Assembly: GCF_004331915.1 (NCBI RefSeq)
Contig: NZ_CP036528.1
Location: 351,006 to 415,005 of the forward strand
Length of the DNA: 64,000 nt
Reading direction: 5' to 3'
DNA from: Ureibacillus thermophilus
Lineage (GTDB): Bacteria; Bacillota; Bacilli; Bacillales_A; Planococcaceae
The notes beneath the pieces are model-generated. The model had not been told where the DNA came from. It ran no database searches and saw only the letters and a program-made list of their open reading frames with translations. Below, in pieces: positions 9,949 through 18,795 of the stretch. Within the stretch, counting starts at the first letter, position 1. Each line of letters opens with the position of its first letter. Made by a program: the position numbers and the translations under genes.

Positions 9949-10239
9949 CTACTCTTCACTTTCTAATTGTTCCTTACAGAAAGCTAAAAGATATTGTTCC
10001 TCTTCTTCCTCTAGCGCCAGTTCAATATAATGTTCATCTTTTTTATCCATAATGAAATAGTTGATAATAAACGGACCTTCCCCTTCATCTCCTATAAGCA
10101 GCCGGATTTGCGTACCTGCTTCTGAATAAAGTTCATCCTCTTCATCCACTTCTACATCCACCAAAAATTCATACCGTTTCCCTTGAATAATCCCTGTCGG
10201 ATCCACCAATTCTTCCATCTTAAAATTGATAATATTCAT
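9949..10239 (-). CDS. Small acidic protein, DUF6509-like
   Basis: 96 residues, strongly acidic, ending in an LALEEEEEQYLLAF stretch. The opening MNIINFKMEELVDPTGII and GKRYEFLVDVEVDEEDELY resemble a small Bacillales family annotated as DUF6509. No function is established. It has its own terminator and a purine-rich site before the ATG. The assignment rests on remembered family sequence and was not searched. Confidence 0.65.
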   Translation of the reverse strand: MNIINFKMEELVDPTGIIQGKRYEFLVDVEVDEEDELYSEAGTQIRLLIGDEGEGPFIINYFIMDKKDEHYIELALEEEEEQYLLAFCKEQLESEE

Positions 10240-10325
10240 CCGTATAATCTCCTTTGCTAAATTCCATGGGAAAATCTAATTACAATCTTAATAAAAAAAC
10301 TGGCTTGGGCAAATAAAAAATATAA

Positions 10326-10366
10326 AGGAGGCGTCTCAAAATGTCTTTTCAGACGCCCCCTTTTCA
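10326..10366 (-). terminator. Terminator of metallophosphoesterase gene
   Basis: GGGGGCGTCTGAAAAG pairs with an AGACGCCTCC arm on the minus strand, followed by TTTATATTTTTT. The same hairpin type occurs at the edge of the second repeat family (44585-44689 and 63421-63530). Confidence 0.8.
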
Positions 10367-10376
10367 CCCATTATCG

Positions 10377-11192
10377 TTATTTCGTCTTCAACTCCACCAC
10401 TACAATTTCAGGGAAGTTAAAAATTCGGAAAGGGGCCATGCTATTGCCCAAACCTCTGCTGACATTCATCGTCGTGTGATTCTCTTCGTAAAACCCTGCT
10501 GTATATTTAGGGAAAAATCCTTGTCCCGGTGCAATGATTCCCCCTACAAAAGGAATCCGAACCTGTCCACCATGGGCATGACCGGTAAAGACGAAATCAA
10601 TTTCATTTTTCACGTATATATCAAACTTTTCTGGGCGATGGGCAAGCAGTACGGTAAATGCATCTTTCGGAACATTGGCTAAAGCCATGTCCAGCATTCT
10701 TTCTGTATCAACGCCATTTAATGGATCTTCGATACCGGCAACGGCTATTCTTTCCCCATTCCGTTCAATCCATACAGCTGCGTTCGGCAAAATATACACG
10801 CCCAGTTTTTCAAGAGCCTCATAAATTTTCGAAACTTGATTGATGGCGACTTCATGGTTGCCCAAAACGTAATAGACATCCGCAATTTTTACAAATTCAC
10901 GAACCGCCATTAAACTTTGGTCCAAATGATAACGATTGCTGTCAATTAAATCACCTGTAATAAAAATCGCATCAGGATTTGTCTTTTTCACTTTTTTAAT
11001 CAGTTTGTCCTGATTTTCGCCAAACAAAGCATCATGCAAGTCAGACACTTGGGTGATTCGAAAGCCATCAAAGGATTCCGGTATTTTTTCAGATTCATAA
11101 ATTCTTTCTGTCATCACGATCCAATGATTATTGGCGTATAAAAATACATAGAGAGCAATCATCAACAATAGTAGTTTCAGTAACTTTTTCAA
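10377..11192 (-). CDS. Membrane-anchored metallophosphoesterase, YkuE-like
   Basis: 271 residues. An N-terminal hydrophobic segment (about 4-20) serves as signal anchor, placing the catalytic domain outside the membrane. All calcineurin-type metal ligands are visible: D51-x-H53, GDLID (D81), GNHE (N112, H113), AHRPE (H185) and GHAHGGQ (H205, H207). B. subtilis YkuE and relatives are metal-dependent phosphoesterases of the cell envelope; the physiological substrate is not known here. It follows the mrp operon on the same strand, separated by 64 bp from mrpG. Confidence 0.9.
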   Translation of the reverse strand: MKKLLKLLLLMIALYVFLYANNHWIVMTERIYESEKIPESFDGFRITQVSDLHDALFGENQDKLIKKVKKTNPDAIFITGDLIDSNRYHLDQSLMAVREFVKIADVYYVLGNHEVAINQVSKIYEALEKLGVYILPNAAVWIERNGERIAVAGIEDPLNGVDTERMLDMALANVPKDAFTVLLAHRPEKFDIYVKNEIDFVFTGHAHGGQVRIPFVGGIIAPGQGFFPKYTAGFYEENHTTMNVSRGLGNSMAPFRIFNFPEIVVVELKTK

Positions 11193-11256
11193 TATCGTCC
11201 GCTCAATTCTATTCTGTATTCACGAAATGTTCATTCAATATATTATTGATTTCCCA

Positions 11257-11646
11257 TTAGACATTCAAGTTATTATTTGCTCGCTCTGCATCTTTATCGC
11301 CAAACAATATCGGCTTTAATTCATCTTCGCCGGAGCCTTCCGCTAATGGTACGCCTGAGCGATAGGCAGCTCGGATGATGAGATGGGTAGCTACAGGAGA
11401 AGTGATAAATACAAATAGAATCCCTAAGATTAATCGAACGCTAAAATATCCATCTTGCACCCATATATAAAAGAATGAAGCGATAAGACAAAATAGAACC
11501 CCTAACGTTGCGCTTTTTGCAATCGCATGAGCCCTGGTATATACATCAGGCAAACGCAGCATTCCAAAGGCGCTAATGACGCTAATAATGGACCCCATCA
11601 GAATAATAAGGGCGCAAATCCACTCAATAATCTGACTTGCGTTCAA
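11257..11646 (-). CDS. mrpG: Na+/H+ antiporter subunit MrpG
   Basis: Start chosen as TTG at 11646 (129 residues), because AAAGGGGAG sits 6 nt upstream; the longer open frame begins inside mrpF in a different frame. Three transmembrane helices precede a hydrophilic tail. The segment SAFGMLRLPDVYTRAHAIAKSAT is typical of MrpG/PhaG. It is the last cistron of the operon and overlaps the end of mrpF by 23 bp. It is a small subunit of the hetero-oligomeric Mrp complex that exchanges cytoplasmic Na+ for H+. Confidence 0.9.
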   Translation of the reverse strand: MNASQIIEWICALIILMGSIISVISAFGMLRLPDVYTRAHAIAKSATLGVLFCLIASFFYIWVQDGYFSVRLILGILFVFITSPVATHLIIRAAYRSGVPLAEGSGEDELKPILFGDKDAERANNNLNV

Positions 11647-11908
11647 TAATAACTCCCCTTTCGATATATTTGGAAAAGGCAATGGTTCCAATAAAGGATA
11701 AAATCCCGATGATTAAGATCGCTTCTAAAAAAGCTGTCGTTTTTAATAAAATGGAGATGATCGCCATCGAAGAAATTAAATTGATGCCAATTATATCAAA
11801 TGCTATAGCTCTGTCTGGCATTGAAGGGCCTTTAATCACCCGGACTAAATGCATTGCATTGGCAACCATAAACAACGTTAAAGAAATGAGCAATATAATA
11901 TCAATCAA
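11624..11908 (-). CDS. mrpF: Na+/H+ antiporter subunit MrpF
   Basis: 94 residues, three transmembrane helices, with the conserved VIKGPSMPDRAIAFDIIGIN segment of MrpF/PhaF. It overlaps mrpE by 4 bp (ATGA), indicating translational coupling. It is a structural subunit of the Mrp complex; in B. subtilis MrpF has also been linked to cholate efflux. Confidence 0.92.
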   Translation of the reverse strand: MIDIILLISLTLFMVANAMHLVRVIKGPSMPDRAIAFDIIGINLISSMAIISILLKTTAFLEAILIIGILSFIGTIAFSKYIERGVIIERKSDY

Positions 11909-12393
11909 TCACGGGACACCTCCAATATCAACGTTTCAAATCGTCCCAACGAACGAATTAAATCTTCCTTCTGTCCAATATCCATTGCATGAATATATAA
12001 CTCATTTCCCGATTCCGATACTTCCATCACGACGGAACCGGGCGTCAATGTTAATAACAGCGAAAGAGCTGTTACCTCCCAATCTTTCTTTAAAATCGTT
12101 TCATACTTAAAAATTCCTGGTGTAATCTTCAAATTTGGCGTCAACACTTGTTTCATGACAACAAAACCGGAAACAATCAACTCTCGGAAGAAGACAATGA
12201 TAAGTTTAAAAATTTTCATTGCTCGAATTAGATAAAACTGGGTGCCAAAATATCGATGCATCACATAAAGGATGAAAGTACCTACGATAAATCCAGTGTT
12301 AAAAGTGGCAAGGGTAGGTGTAGGCTCATCTTTTAAAAGCAGCCAAAGCAGGGCAATCAATAAATTTAATATAAATTGAGCAAAAAACACCAC
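11905..12393 (-). CDS. mrpE: Na+/H+ antiporter subunit MrpE
   Basis: 162 residues. Two N-terminal membrane helices are followed by a cytoplasmic domain with LTLTPGSVVMEVSESGNELYIHAMD, the hallmark of the MrpE/PhaE family. It starts 8 bp after the end of mrpD and ends in a 4-bp overlap with mrpF. It is needed for assembly of the Mrp complex. Confidence 0.92.
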   Translation of the reverse strand: MVFFAQFILNLLIALLWLLLKDEPTPTLATFNTGFIVGTFILYVMHRYFGTQFYLIRAMKIFKLIIVFFRELIVSGFVVMKQVLTPNLKITPGIFKYETILKKDWEVTALSLLLTLTPGSVVMEVSESGNELYIHAMDIGQKEDLIRSLGRFETLILEVSRD

Positions 12394-12401
12394 TACACCC
12401 C

Positions 12402-13883
12402 CTAACTTTCCCTTAAAACAGCATTAATATAGACTGATGGATCAACAAGCGTATTGGCCGCATCTAGTACATACACTAATAACTTTTCAGCTCCAATACC
12501 AATTCCAGCAATGCAAAAGGAAAAGGCAACAAGCGATGCCATCGAAGCAGCTGGAAACGGCTTCTTGTCTTCATTGGTAATAATCGTTTCCCCAAAGAAG
12601 GAGCTTAGGAAAATTTTTAATAAAGAAAAGAGTACTACTAAACTAGAAGCAAATCCAAGGAATAATAATATGTAAGAACCTGCCTCAATAGCCCCTTTGC
12701 CAATCAGCACTTTCCCTACAAAACCGCTTAGTGGAGGAATGCCGACCAATGCCAGCATCGCCAAGAAATAAATCCATCCAAACAAAGGATAATTTCGGAT
12801 AAGCCCACTCATATAGTCAATCAATTTCTCTCCGGTTAAATAGAGCATCATCCCAACTAACAGGAACAACAACGCTTTCGCCACCATGTCATGGACTAAG
12901 TAAAATACAGCCCCTGCCAACGCAATCTCCGTACCAACGGCTAGCCCAATTAAAATGAAACCCACAGCAATCACAATGTTATATGCTGCAATTCGTAATA
13001 CATTTCGGGATGATAATGCCCCTAAACATCCTAAAATGATCGTTAAACCGGCAAAAACGCCGATAATTGTATGGGTTACTTCTGGACGATGTGGGAACAT
13101 CAATGTGAACGTGCGAATCAATGCATAAACCCCAACTTTTGTAAGAAGGGCTGCAAACAACGCTTGTACTGCCGCAGGAGGAACCACATAAGAACCGGGC
13201 AGCCAGAAGAAGAGTACTAAACCCGCCTTCAAACTGAAAACAAGCAATAAAACGAGGGAAACCGTCGTTAACATGGGATCTTGCCCAACTTCAGCAACCC
13301 TCTCTGCAATGTGGGCCATGTTCAATGTTTTTACCGTTCCATATAAATAGGCTAGAGCAATCAAAAAAATAGACGAACCTACTACATTAATTAGCACATA
13401 TTTGATAGATTCCCGCAGTTGAACCTTTTCTCCGCCCAATGCCACCAACACATAAGAAGACATTAACATTACTTCAAAACAAACGAATAAGTTAAAAATA
13501 TCTCCTGTTAAGAAGGCGCCATTGACACCGGCTACTAAGAGTAAAACAAATGAATAAAAGTACATATTTTCATGCCGTTTCTCAATTGTAGAAAAGGCGT
13601 AAAACAAACATAACATGGTTACAATGCTTGCTGTGAGCACCATTAACACAGAGAAAGTATCAGCAACAAACAAAATGCCAAAAGGAACTTCCCAATCTCC
13701 AAAGGCTATTTTTAAAATTCCTTCCCTTTGTACAAGTTCCAACAATACAAAGGAAATGATGCTAACTGCAAGCATTGTGATAATGGAGATAATCCTTTGC
13801 ACAACAATATGATTACCCAAAAACACCAAGACAACTGCTGTAAAAATTGGAATAACCAGTGGCAATACAATAATGTTATTCAT
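12402..13883 (-). CDS. mrpD: Na+/H+ antiporter subunit MrpD
   Basis: 493 residues, about 14 transmembrane helices, homologous to NuoM/NuoN of complex I. LFVCFEVMLMSSYVLVALGG holds the conserved glutamate of helix 5, FWLPGSYVVPPAAVQALFAALLTKVGVYALIR the conserved lysine of helix 8, and YLVHDMVAKALLFLLVG the helix 12 region. These charged membrane residues form the putative ion pathway. It overlaps mrpC by 8 bp. Confidence 0.95.
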   Translation of the reverse strand: MNNIIVLPLVIPIFTAVVLVFLGNHIVVQRIISIITMLAVSIISFVLLELVQREGILKIAFGDWEVPFGILFVADTFSVLMVLTASIVTMLCLFYAFSTIEKRHENMYFYSFVLLLVAGVNGAFLTGDIFNLFVCFEVMLMSSYVLVALGGEKVQLRESIKYVLINVVGSSIFLIALAYLYGTVKTLNMAHIAERVAEVGQDPMLTTVSLVLLLVFSLKAGLVLFFWLPGSYVVPPAAVQALFAALLTKVGVYALIRTFTLMFPHRPEVTHTIIGVFAGLTIILGCLGALSSRNVLRIAAYNIVIAVGFILIGLAVGTEIALAGAVFYLVHDMVAKALLFLLVGMMLYLTGEKLIDYMSGLIRNYPLFGWIYFLAMLALVGIPPLSGFVGKVLIGKGAIEAGSYILLFLGFASSLVVLFSLLKIFLSSFFGETIITNEDKKPFPAASMASLVAFSFCIAGIGIGAEKLLVYVLDAANTLVDPSVYINAVLRES

Positions 13884-14214
13884 CTGTCATTCCTCTCAAT
13901 TCTTTAAAATCATCAGAACCATTCGTTTTATAAGTGTAGTATGCTAACACAAGCAAAAAAGCAGTCGTTGCAAAGCTGATGACAATCGCCGTTAAAACTA
14001 AGGCTTGAGGCAACGCATCGGTAAAAGGCTCTACCCCATGTCCAAGTAAAGGCACATTCCCTGTTTTTAATCCCCCTACCGTTATAATCAATAAATTCAC
14101 CGCATGGGATAATACAGCCGTGCCAATAATGACGCGTATCATGTTTCTTGAAAGAATCAAATAGGTTGCCACTGAAACGAGTATTCCAATGAGAATCATC
14201 ATCACTTGCTCCAT
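13876..14214 (-). CDS. mrpC: Na+/H+ antiporter subunit MrpC
   Basis: 112 residues, three transmembrane helices, homologous to NuoK. DALPQALVLTAIVISFATTAFLL is the conserved MrpC core. It lies 3 bp after mrpB and overlaps mrpD by 8 bp. Confidence 0.94.
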   Translation of the reverse strand: MEQVMMILIGILVSVATYLILSRNMIRVIIGTAVLSHAVNLLIITVGGLKTGNVPLLGHGVEPFTDALPQALVLTAIVISFATTAFLLVLAYYTYKTNGSDDFKELRGMTDE

Positions 14215-14217
14215 AAA

Positions 14218-14640
14218 CTACTCATCCTCACTTATACTTAAAATCATAGTGACAATTGTGCCAATGACCGTTAACGCAACTCCCGCTTCAAACAAGGTAA
14301 CCGTCGTTAAATGTTTTTCCCCTATAAACGGAAACTGGTAATAGCCATCCGTATGGGACAAAAACGGGAAATTGAAATAGATGGATAGAAGCCCTGTTCC
14401 TACTGCAATAAGCACCCCAAGGGCAGCCACTTTCTTAAAATCAACAGGCATTTTTCTCTGAACGGTTTCAATATCGTATGTGATATAAAGAAGAATAATC
14501 CCGGAAGCGAGAACAAGCCCTCCAATAAATCCGCCCCCTGGCGCATGGTGTCCTGAGAAAAACAGCGATACACCAAGAGTGAGGATAATGAAAACAACTA
14601 CTTTGACAACCGTCCGCAAAATCACATCATTAATTCGCAT
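14218..14640 (-). CDS. mrpB: Na+/H+ antiporter subunit MrpB
   Basis: 140 residues, four transmembrane helices. SGHHAPGGGFIGGLVLASG is the signature of MrpB, and the C-terminal TLFEAGVALTVIGT is equally typical. It overlaps the end of mrpA by 11 bp. Confidence 0.95.
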   Translation of the reverse strand: MRINDVILRTVVKVVVFIILTLGVSLFFSGHHAPGGGFIGGLVLASGIILLYITYDIETVQRKMPVDFKKVAALGVLIAVGTGLLSIYFNFPFLSHTDGYYQFPFIGEKHLTTVTLFEAGVALTVIGTIVTMILSISEDE

Positions 14641-17035
14641 CCGTTCCCCCTCCTTTTGCTTTCAGCTTAATGAGGGTATAAACACCTAAACCTGCAATAA
14701 ACAATACAACTACTTCAAGCATTGTATCGAAAGCGCGGAAATCTCCTAAAATGGTATTCACGATGTTTTTCCCGCCAGCCAACTCATAGGAATCATTAAA
14801 GTAATTAGAAATCGTCATAAACTTCTCGTAATATAGAACGGCAAAACCTACAAAGGTTACCGTTGCCCCCATGGTTAAAGAGATAAATAGATTTCGGATC
14901 TTCTTGGATTTCGGTTCCAGCTCTTTCTTTATTTCAGGCAAATGTCTAAAACAAATCAGAAATAGTACCGTTGAAACAGATTCCACAACAAGCTGCGTTA
15001 ATGCCAAATCCGGAGCTCGAAAAACGATGAAGAAAAAGGCAACCGAATAGCCTAGAACGCTGCTGAGAAATACAATTGTAATGCGGGATTTAGCAAACAA
15101 AATTCCAACGGCAGAAACGATGGCAATCAAAATTAATACAATTTCAAATACCTCCAACATTTCATGCTGGATAGGGCTCCACGAAAATACATCTGCATAT
15201 AGAAAATACCCGCCGACAATGATTAAAAATACTAGAAAAATATAGACGAAATAATCTGTTAAATTTCCAGTCATATATCGGATTGTAAAGCGATGCGACA
15301 GCGACTCGCTTAACGTAATTCCATTATTAAAAAGTGTGTTCAATGAGAATTTTTGGGGAAACACACGATAAATCTGCTTCCAATATTTCAACAAACGGTA
15401 TAGCAAAATCCCCGCAATGATGACAAAAATCGTCATCCATAATTCAGGGCTAAACCCATGCCAAGCATGAATGGTTGGCGTTAATTCCTCTATTGAGGAG
15501 AATGATGGATAGATGCTTGCCATGGCCGGTCTTAAAATATATTGGCCTAGCAAATTAGGGAAAAAGAAAATTCCAACAACTAAAACAATGAGAATATAAG
15601 GGGAAATCAGCATTCCAATCGGCGCTTCATGAGGATGTTTGTCTAATAAATGGGATTTCACATCCCCAAAGAACGTTTTTCCAACAATGATTAAGCAGTA
15701 GATAAAAGTAAAAACACTTGCCACCCATGCGATAATTGGAATTAAAATGCCGATATAGTCAAGAGAAAAAACGCTTGCATCATGAATATGAAGGGTTGCA
15801 GCAAAGAACATTTCTTTGCTTAAAAAGCCATTGAACGGCGGAAGACCTGCCATCGACAAACTGCCGATTAAGGCAATCGTAAAGGTTAATGGCATAAACG
15901 ACATCAGTCCGCCAAGTCTGCGAATATCCCGCGTCCCCAATTCATGGTCAATGATTCCGACCATCATAAATAGGGCACCTTTAAAGGTAGAGTGGTTAAT
16001 TAAATGGAAGATGGCGGCAAAGGCTGCTTGTGTATAAATCATCGTTTCAGCAGAATAACCTAAATAGATGGCTACAGAACCCATTCCCAATAAACTCATA
16101 ATGAGGCCTAATTGGCTGACTGTAGAAAAGGCAAGCAATGCTTTTAAGTCCACTTGCTTCACAGCATTAAAGGAACCCCAAAACAATGTAAATAAACCAA
16201 CTCCTGTCACTAACCAGAACCATATTGCCTCGCTGCCAAAAATCGGTGTAAACCTTGCGACCAAATAGATTCCTGCTTTAACCATCGTAGCGGAATGCAA
16301 ATAGGCACTGACAGGCGTGGGAGCTTCCATCGCATCAGGCAGCCAAATATAAAACGGAAATTGGGCAGACTTTGTAAAAGCCCCTAATAAAATCAATACA
16401 AGGGTAGGCACAAATAAAGCGCTGTCCTGAATCAAATCCACCTTTTCAATAATCTCTCGAATGCTCAACGTACCCGCCATCTCATACAGCATTAAAAACC
16501 CAGCAAGCATGGAGATTCCGCCGGCGACCGTAATGAGCATCGATTTCCTTGCCCCTGCCCGGGAAGCTTTCCGATGATGCCAAAAGGCGATTAACAAAAA
16601 TGAAGAAACACTTGTTAATTCCCAAAATCCATATAATACTAATAAGTTATCTGACAGTACGACTCCCAACATTGCTCCCATAAACAATAGCAGGTAGCAA
16701 TAAAAGTGGTATAGCTGCTCGCTTTTCGATAAATAAAAAATTGAATATAAACCAACTAAGCTTCCAATCCCAGTAATAAGTAAACTAAAAACTAAACTGA
16801 GACCGTCTAAATAAGTAGTGAAATTAATGCCTAACGAGGGGATCCATTCATGGGTGAAAGTAATCACTTCACCATTGGAAATGCGAGGGATATATGTAGT
16901 TAATAAAATAAATAATACGAGAGAAACAGCTGTTACAAACCAACCGATATGCCTCTTCTGAATGTACCTATGAAATATAGGTATTAGCATAGCAAAAATA
17001 AATGGGATAAGGACAATAAAAACGTCAACCGTCAC
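14630..17035 (-). CDS. mrpA: Na+/H+ antiporter subunit MrpA
   Basis: 801 residues, the expected size. The N-terminal two thirds is a NuoL-like proton-pumping unit: GFWELTSVSSFLLIAFWHHR holds the conserved glutamate, FPFYIWLPDAMEAPTPVSAYLHSATMVKAG is the antiporter signature, and INHSTFKGALFMMVG is the later helix region. The C-terminal portion (about 600-790) has the extra helices of the MrpA-specific DUF4040/MrpB-like part, including FRAPDLALTQLVVESVSTVLFLICF. It is the first gene of mrpABCDEFG. The operon supports Na+ resistance, alkaline pH homeostasis and initiation of sporulation in B. subtilis. Confidence 0.96.
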   Translation of the reverse strand: MTVDVFIVLIPFIFAMLIPIFHRYIQKRHIGWFVTAVSLVLFILLTTYIPRISNGEVITFTHEWIPSLGINFTTYLDGLSLVFSLLITGIGSLVGLYSIFYLSKSEQLYHFYCYLLLFMGAMLGVVLSDNLLVLYGFWELTSVSSFLLIAFWHHRKASRAGARKSMLITVAGGISMLAGFLMLYEMAGTLSIREIIEKVDLIQDSALFVPTLVLILLGAFTKSAQFPFYIWLPDAMEAPTPVSAYLHSATMVKAGIYLVARFTPIFGSEAIWFWLVTGVGLFTLFWGSFNAVKQVDLKALLAFSTVSQLGLIMSLLGMGSVAIYLGYSAETMIYTQAAFAAIFHLINHSTFKGALFMMVGIIDHELGTRDIRRLGGLMSFMPLTFTIALIGSLSMAGLPPFNGFLSKEMFFAATLHIHDASVFSLDYIGILIPIIAWVASVFTFIYCLIIVGKTFFGDVKSHLLDKHPHEAPIGMLISPYILIVLVVGIFFFPNLLGQYILRPAMASIYPSFSSIEELTPTIHAWHGFSPELWMTIFVIIAGILLYRLLKYWKQIYRVFPQKFSLNTLFNNGITLSESLSHRFTIRYMTGNLTDYFVYIFLVFLIIVGGYFLYADVFSWSPIQHEMLEVFEIVLILIAIVSAVGILFAKSRITIVFLSSVLGYSVAFFFIVFRAPDLALTQLVVESVSTVLFLICFRHLPEIKKELEPKSKKIRNLFISLTMGATVTFVGFAVLYYEKFMTISNYFNDSYELAGGKNIVNTILGDFRAFDTMLEVVVLFIAGLGVYTLIKLKAKGGGTDAN

Positions 17036-17245
17036 AACCCCTCTCCTCCTTTCACCTATTTCATATACTTGACGAACGGAAAACTACATTGCATAATAAT
17101 TTGTCAATAACATACTTTTTATTAAATATGTATAAAACAGAAAAATTAAAACTTTACCTACCATTTTAAGTATATAATAAAGTAACATGAATTTCATGAA
17201 TTTTGACTGAAAATTCGGGAGGATAACAATTTAAGAGGTGCAAAT

Positions 17246-17932
17246 ATGGTGAATGATATTAAAAAGCGTTCGGATGAAAGCATTTTAGTTTGCGTTTACT
17301 ATGGGTTAAACGGTGAAAGGCTAATTCGAAGAGGATATAAGCTTGCCACTTTGCTCAATTGTCCATTATATATATTAACCGTTGATTCAAAACCTGTAGA
17401 CAAATTTGATGCTGAAAAGTCAGGTTATATTGAACGATGGACAGAATTGTCTAAAGAACTTGGAGTGGAAAAATTCATTATAAAAGATAATGAAAAACGT
17501 CCAATCCAAAAAGTTATTGCAGAGGTAGCAAAAGAATTGAACGTTTCCCAAATAATCGTCGGCCAAAGCGCCCAGAGCAGATGGGAAGAAATTACAAAAG
17601 GTTCTTTTTTGAATGTTTTATTAAAAGAAATTCCTTTCGTCGATTTTCATATTGTCGCAGTGAACCCTCCAACGGAAGAGGAAGAAATCGATATGTACGA
17701 AAAAGGTGTTCGGGCTTATATCGTTCCAGCAGGCGAACAATATAAAATCGTATTTACTTGCCCAAAAGGCCGCTATATAGAAGGGATTTTTTTTAAAGAA
17801 ATCGGCACGGACTTTGATAACGGCATTTTCCGCTTTTCACACAACAACAAAATGATTGAATTGAAGGTAGAAGAAGATTTCGTATCAACACCTGAAAAAA
17901 TTCCTGAAGAATATAAACATTATTTAGTGTAA
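17246..17932 (+). CDS. Universal stress protein, KdpD-USP-like
   Basis: 228 residues. Residues 10-150 form a Usp alpha/beta fold like the USP segment of KdpD: SILVCVYYGLNGERLIRRGYKLA at the start and IIVGQSAQSRWEEITKGS at about 107-124, comparable to the KdpD loop GxSxxSRWEExxxGS. Residues 155-228 are an extra region not seen in simple UspA proteins. No histidine kinase or KdpABC genes are adjacent; the gene is divergent from mrpA with 210 bp between starts, so a role in cation stress is plausible but inferred. A hairpin terminator follows. Confidence 0.75.
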   Translation: MVNDIKKRSDESILVCVYYGLNGERLIRRGYKLATLLNCPLYILTVDSKPVDKFDAEKSGYIERWTELSKELGVEKFIIKDNEKRPIQKVIAEVAKELNVSQIIVGQSAQSRWEEITKGSFLNVLLKEIPFVDFHIVAVNPPTEEEEIDMYEKGVRAYIVPAGEQYKIVFTCPKGRYIEGIFFKEIGTDFDNGIFRFSHNNKMIELKVEEDFVSTPEKIPEEYKHYLV

Positions 17933-17945
17933 TCTTTTTCTTTTA

Positions 17946-17977
17946 AGCAGAAGCCAATGAGTGCTTCTGTTTTTTTA
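17946..17977 (+). terminator. Terminator of Usp-like gene
   Basis: CAGAAGC and GCTTCTG form a stem around a short loop, followed by TTTTTTT. Confidence 0.8.
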
Positions 17978-18040
17978 TGCATAGCTCCTTCATCATTTGT
18001 TCATGCTAAAAGGAGAGATGAAAGGAGTGGCTTCTAAATT

Positions 18041-18763
18041 ATGGAAAACTTCTGGGAAGCAAATTTTTTGGACATCCTGATTCGAAGCATCCTGACTTTC
18101 GTTATTATTTTAATATTGGCAAGAATCATCGGAAAAAAGCAATTAAGCCAATTAACCTTCTTCCATTACATTACAGGAATCACCATTGGTTCCGTTGCCG
18201 GCGAAATTACCACTCAAATAAATACCCCATTTTTTGACGGCATCATTGCGTTAGCCTGTTGGACGATTCTAACCATTGCCATGAGTTTTATTTCGATCAA
18301 ATCAACAAAATTTCGCGTCATTGTCGACGATCGCCCGACGATTTTAATGCAGAATGGCGTTATTAATCAACATGGATTAAAAAAAGCGAGGCTCCACGTG
18401 GATGAATTGGCCATGCTTTTGCGTGAACAAGGCATCTTTTCCTTTGAGGAAGTCCATTACGCTGTGTTTGAAACAAATGGTGAGCTCAGTGTTATGAAAA
18501 AACCTGAATATGATCCTGCTACAAAGAAAGACGTTAAGGCGAATTATCCAAAATCACCTTACTTTCCAACCGAAGTGATTTCTGATGGGAAAATTGTGAA
18601 GAAAAACCTTTCCGAATTGAACTTAACGGAAGATTGGCTTATGAATAAACTGAAAAAGAAAAATATCCAAAATATCGAAGACGTTTTTTTCGCCCAAGTG
18701 CTTGAAGATGGCTCCCTCTATGTTTCTCTTTTTATAGATAAACAAGGTTTGTCCAAAAAATGA
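18041..18763 (+). CDS. DUF421 / YetF-like membrane protein
   Basis: 240 residues. Three N-terminal transmembrane helices (about 10-28, 38-56, 64-82) precede a cytoplasmic C-terminal domain. GKKQLSQLTFFHYITGITIGSVAGEI is the conserved helix 1-2 region of DUF421, and VDDRPTILMQNGVINQHGLKKARL opens the soluble YetF_C domain. Several B. subtilis paralogues (YetF, YrbG, YdfR) affect spores or membranes; a function for this one is not known. A purine-rich site (GAAAGGAGTGG) precedes the ATG. The stop codon lies in the loop of the following terminator. Confidence 0.9.
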   Translation: MENFWEANFLDILIRSILTFVIILILARIIGKKQLSQLTFFHYITGITIGSVAGEITTQINTPFFDGIIALACWTILTIAMSFISIKSTKFRVIVDDRPTILMQNGVINQHGLKKARLHVDELAMLLREQGIFSFEEVHYAVFETNGELSVMKKPEYDPATKKDVKANYPKSPYFPTEVISDGKIVKKNLSELNLTEDWLMNKLKKKNIQNIEDVFFAQVLEDGSLYVSLFIDKQGLSKK

Positions 18764-18784
18764 AGGTCAGGACAAACCTTTTCC
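18744..18784 (+). terminator. Terminator overlapping the end of the DUF421 gene
   Basis: AAGGTTTGTCC and GGACAAACCTT form an 11-bp stem whose loop holds the TGA stop codon, followed by TTCC. As the downstream gene is convergent it may work both ways. Confidence 0.8.
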
Positions 18785-18795
18785 ATTATGTATAA

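Noticed and set aside
11637-12110. 157-codon plus-strand frame opposite mrpF and mrpE
   Set aside because: The opposite strand carries two canonical Mrp subunits with coupled starts and stops.
17100-17245. Sigma-A promoter for the Usp-like gene
   Set aside because: There is a TATAAT at 17173-17178 but no acceptable -35 at 16-18 bp spacing, so it was not annotated.
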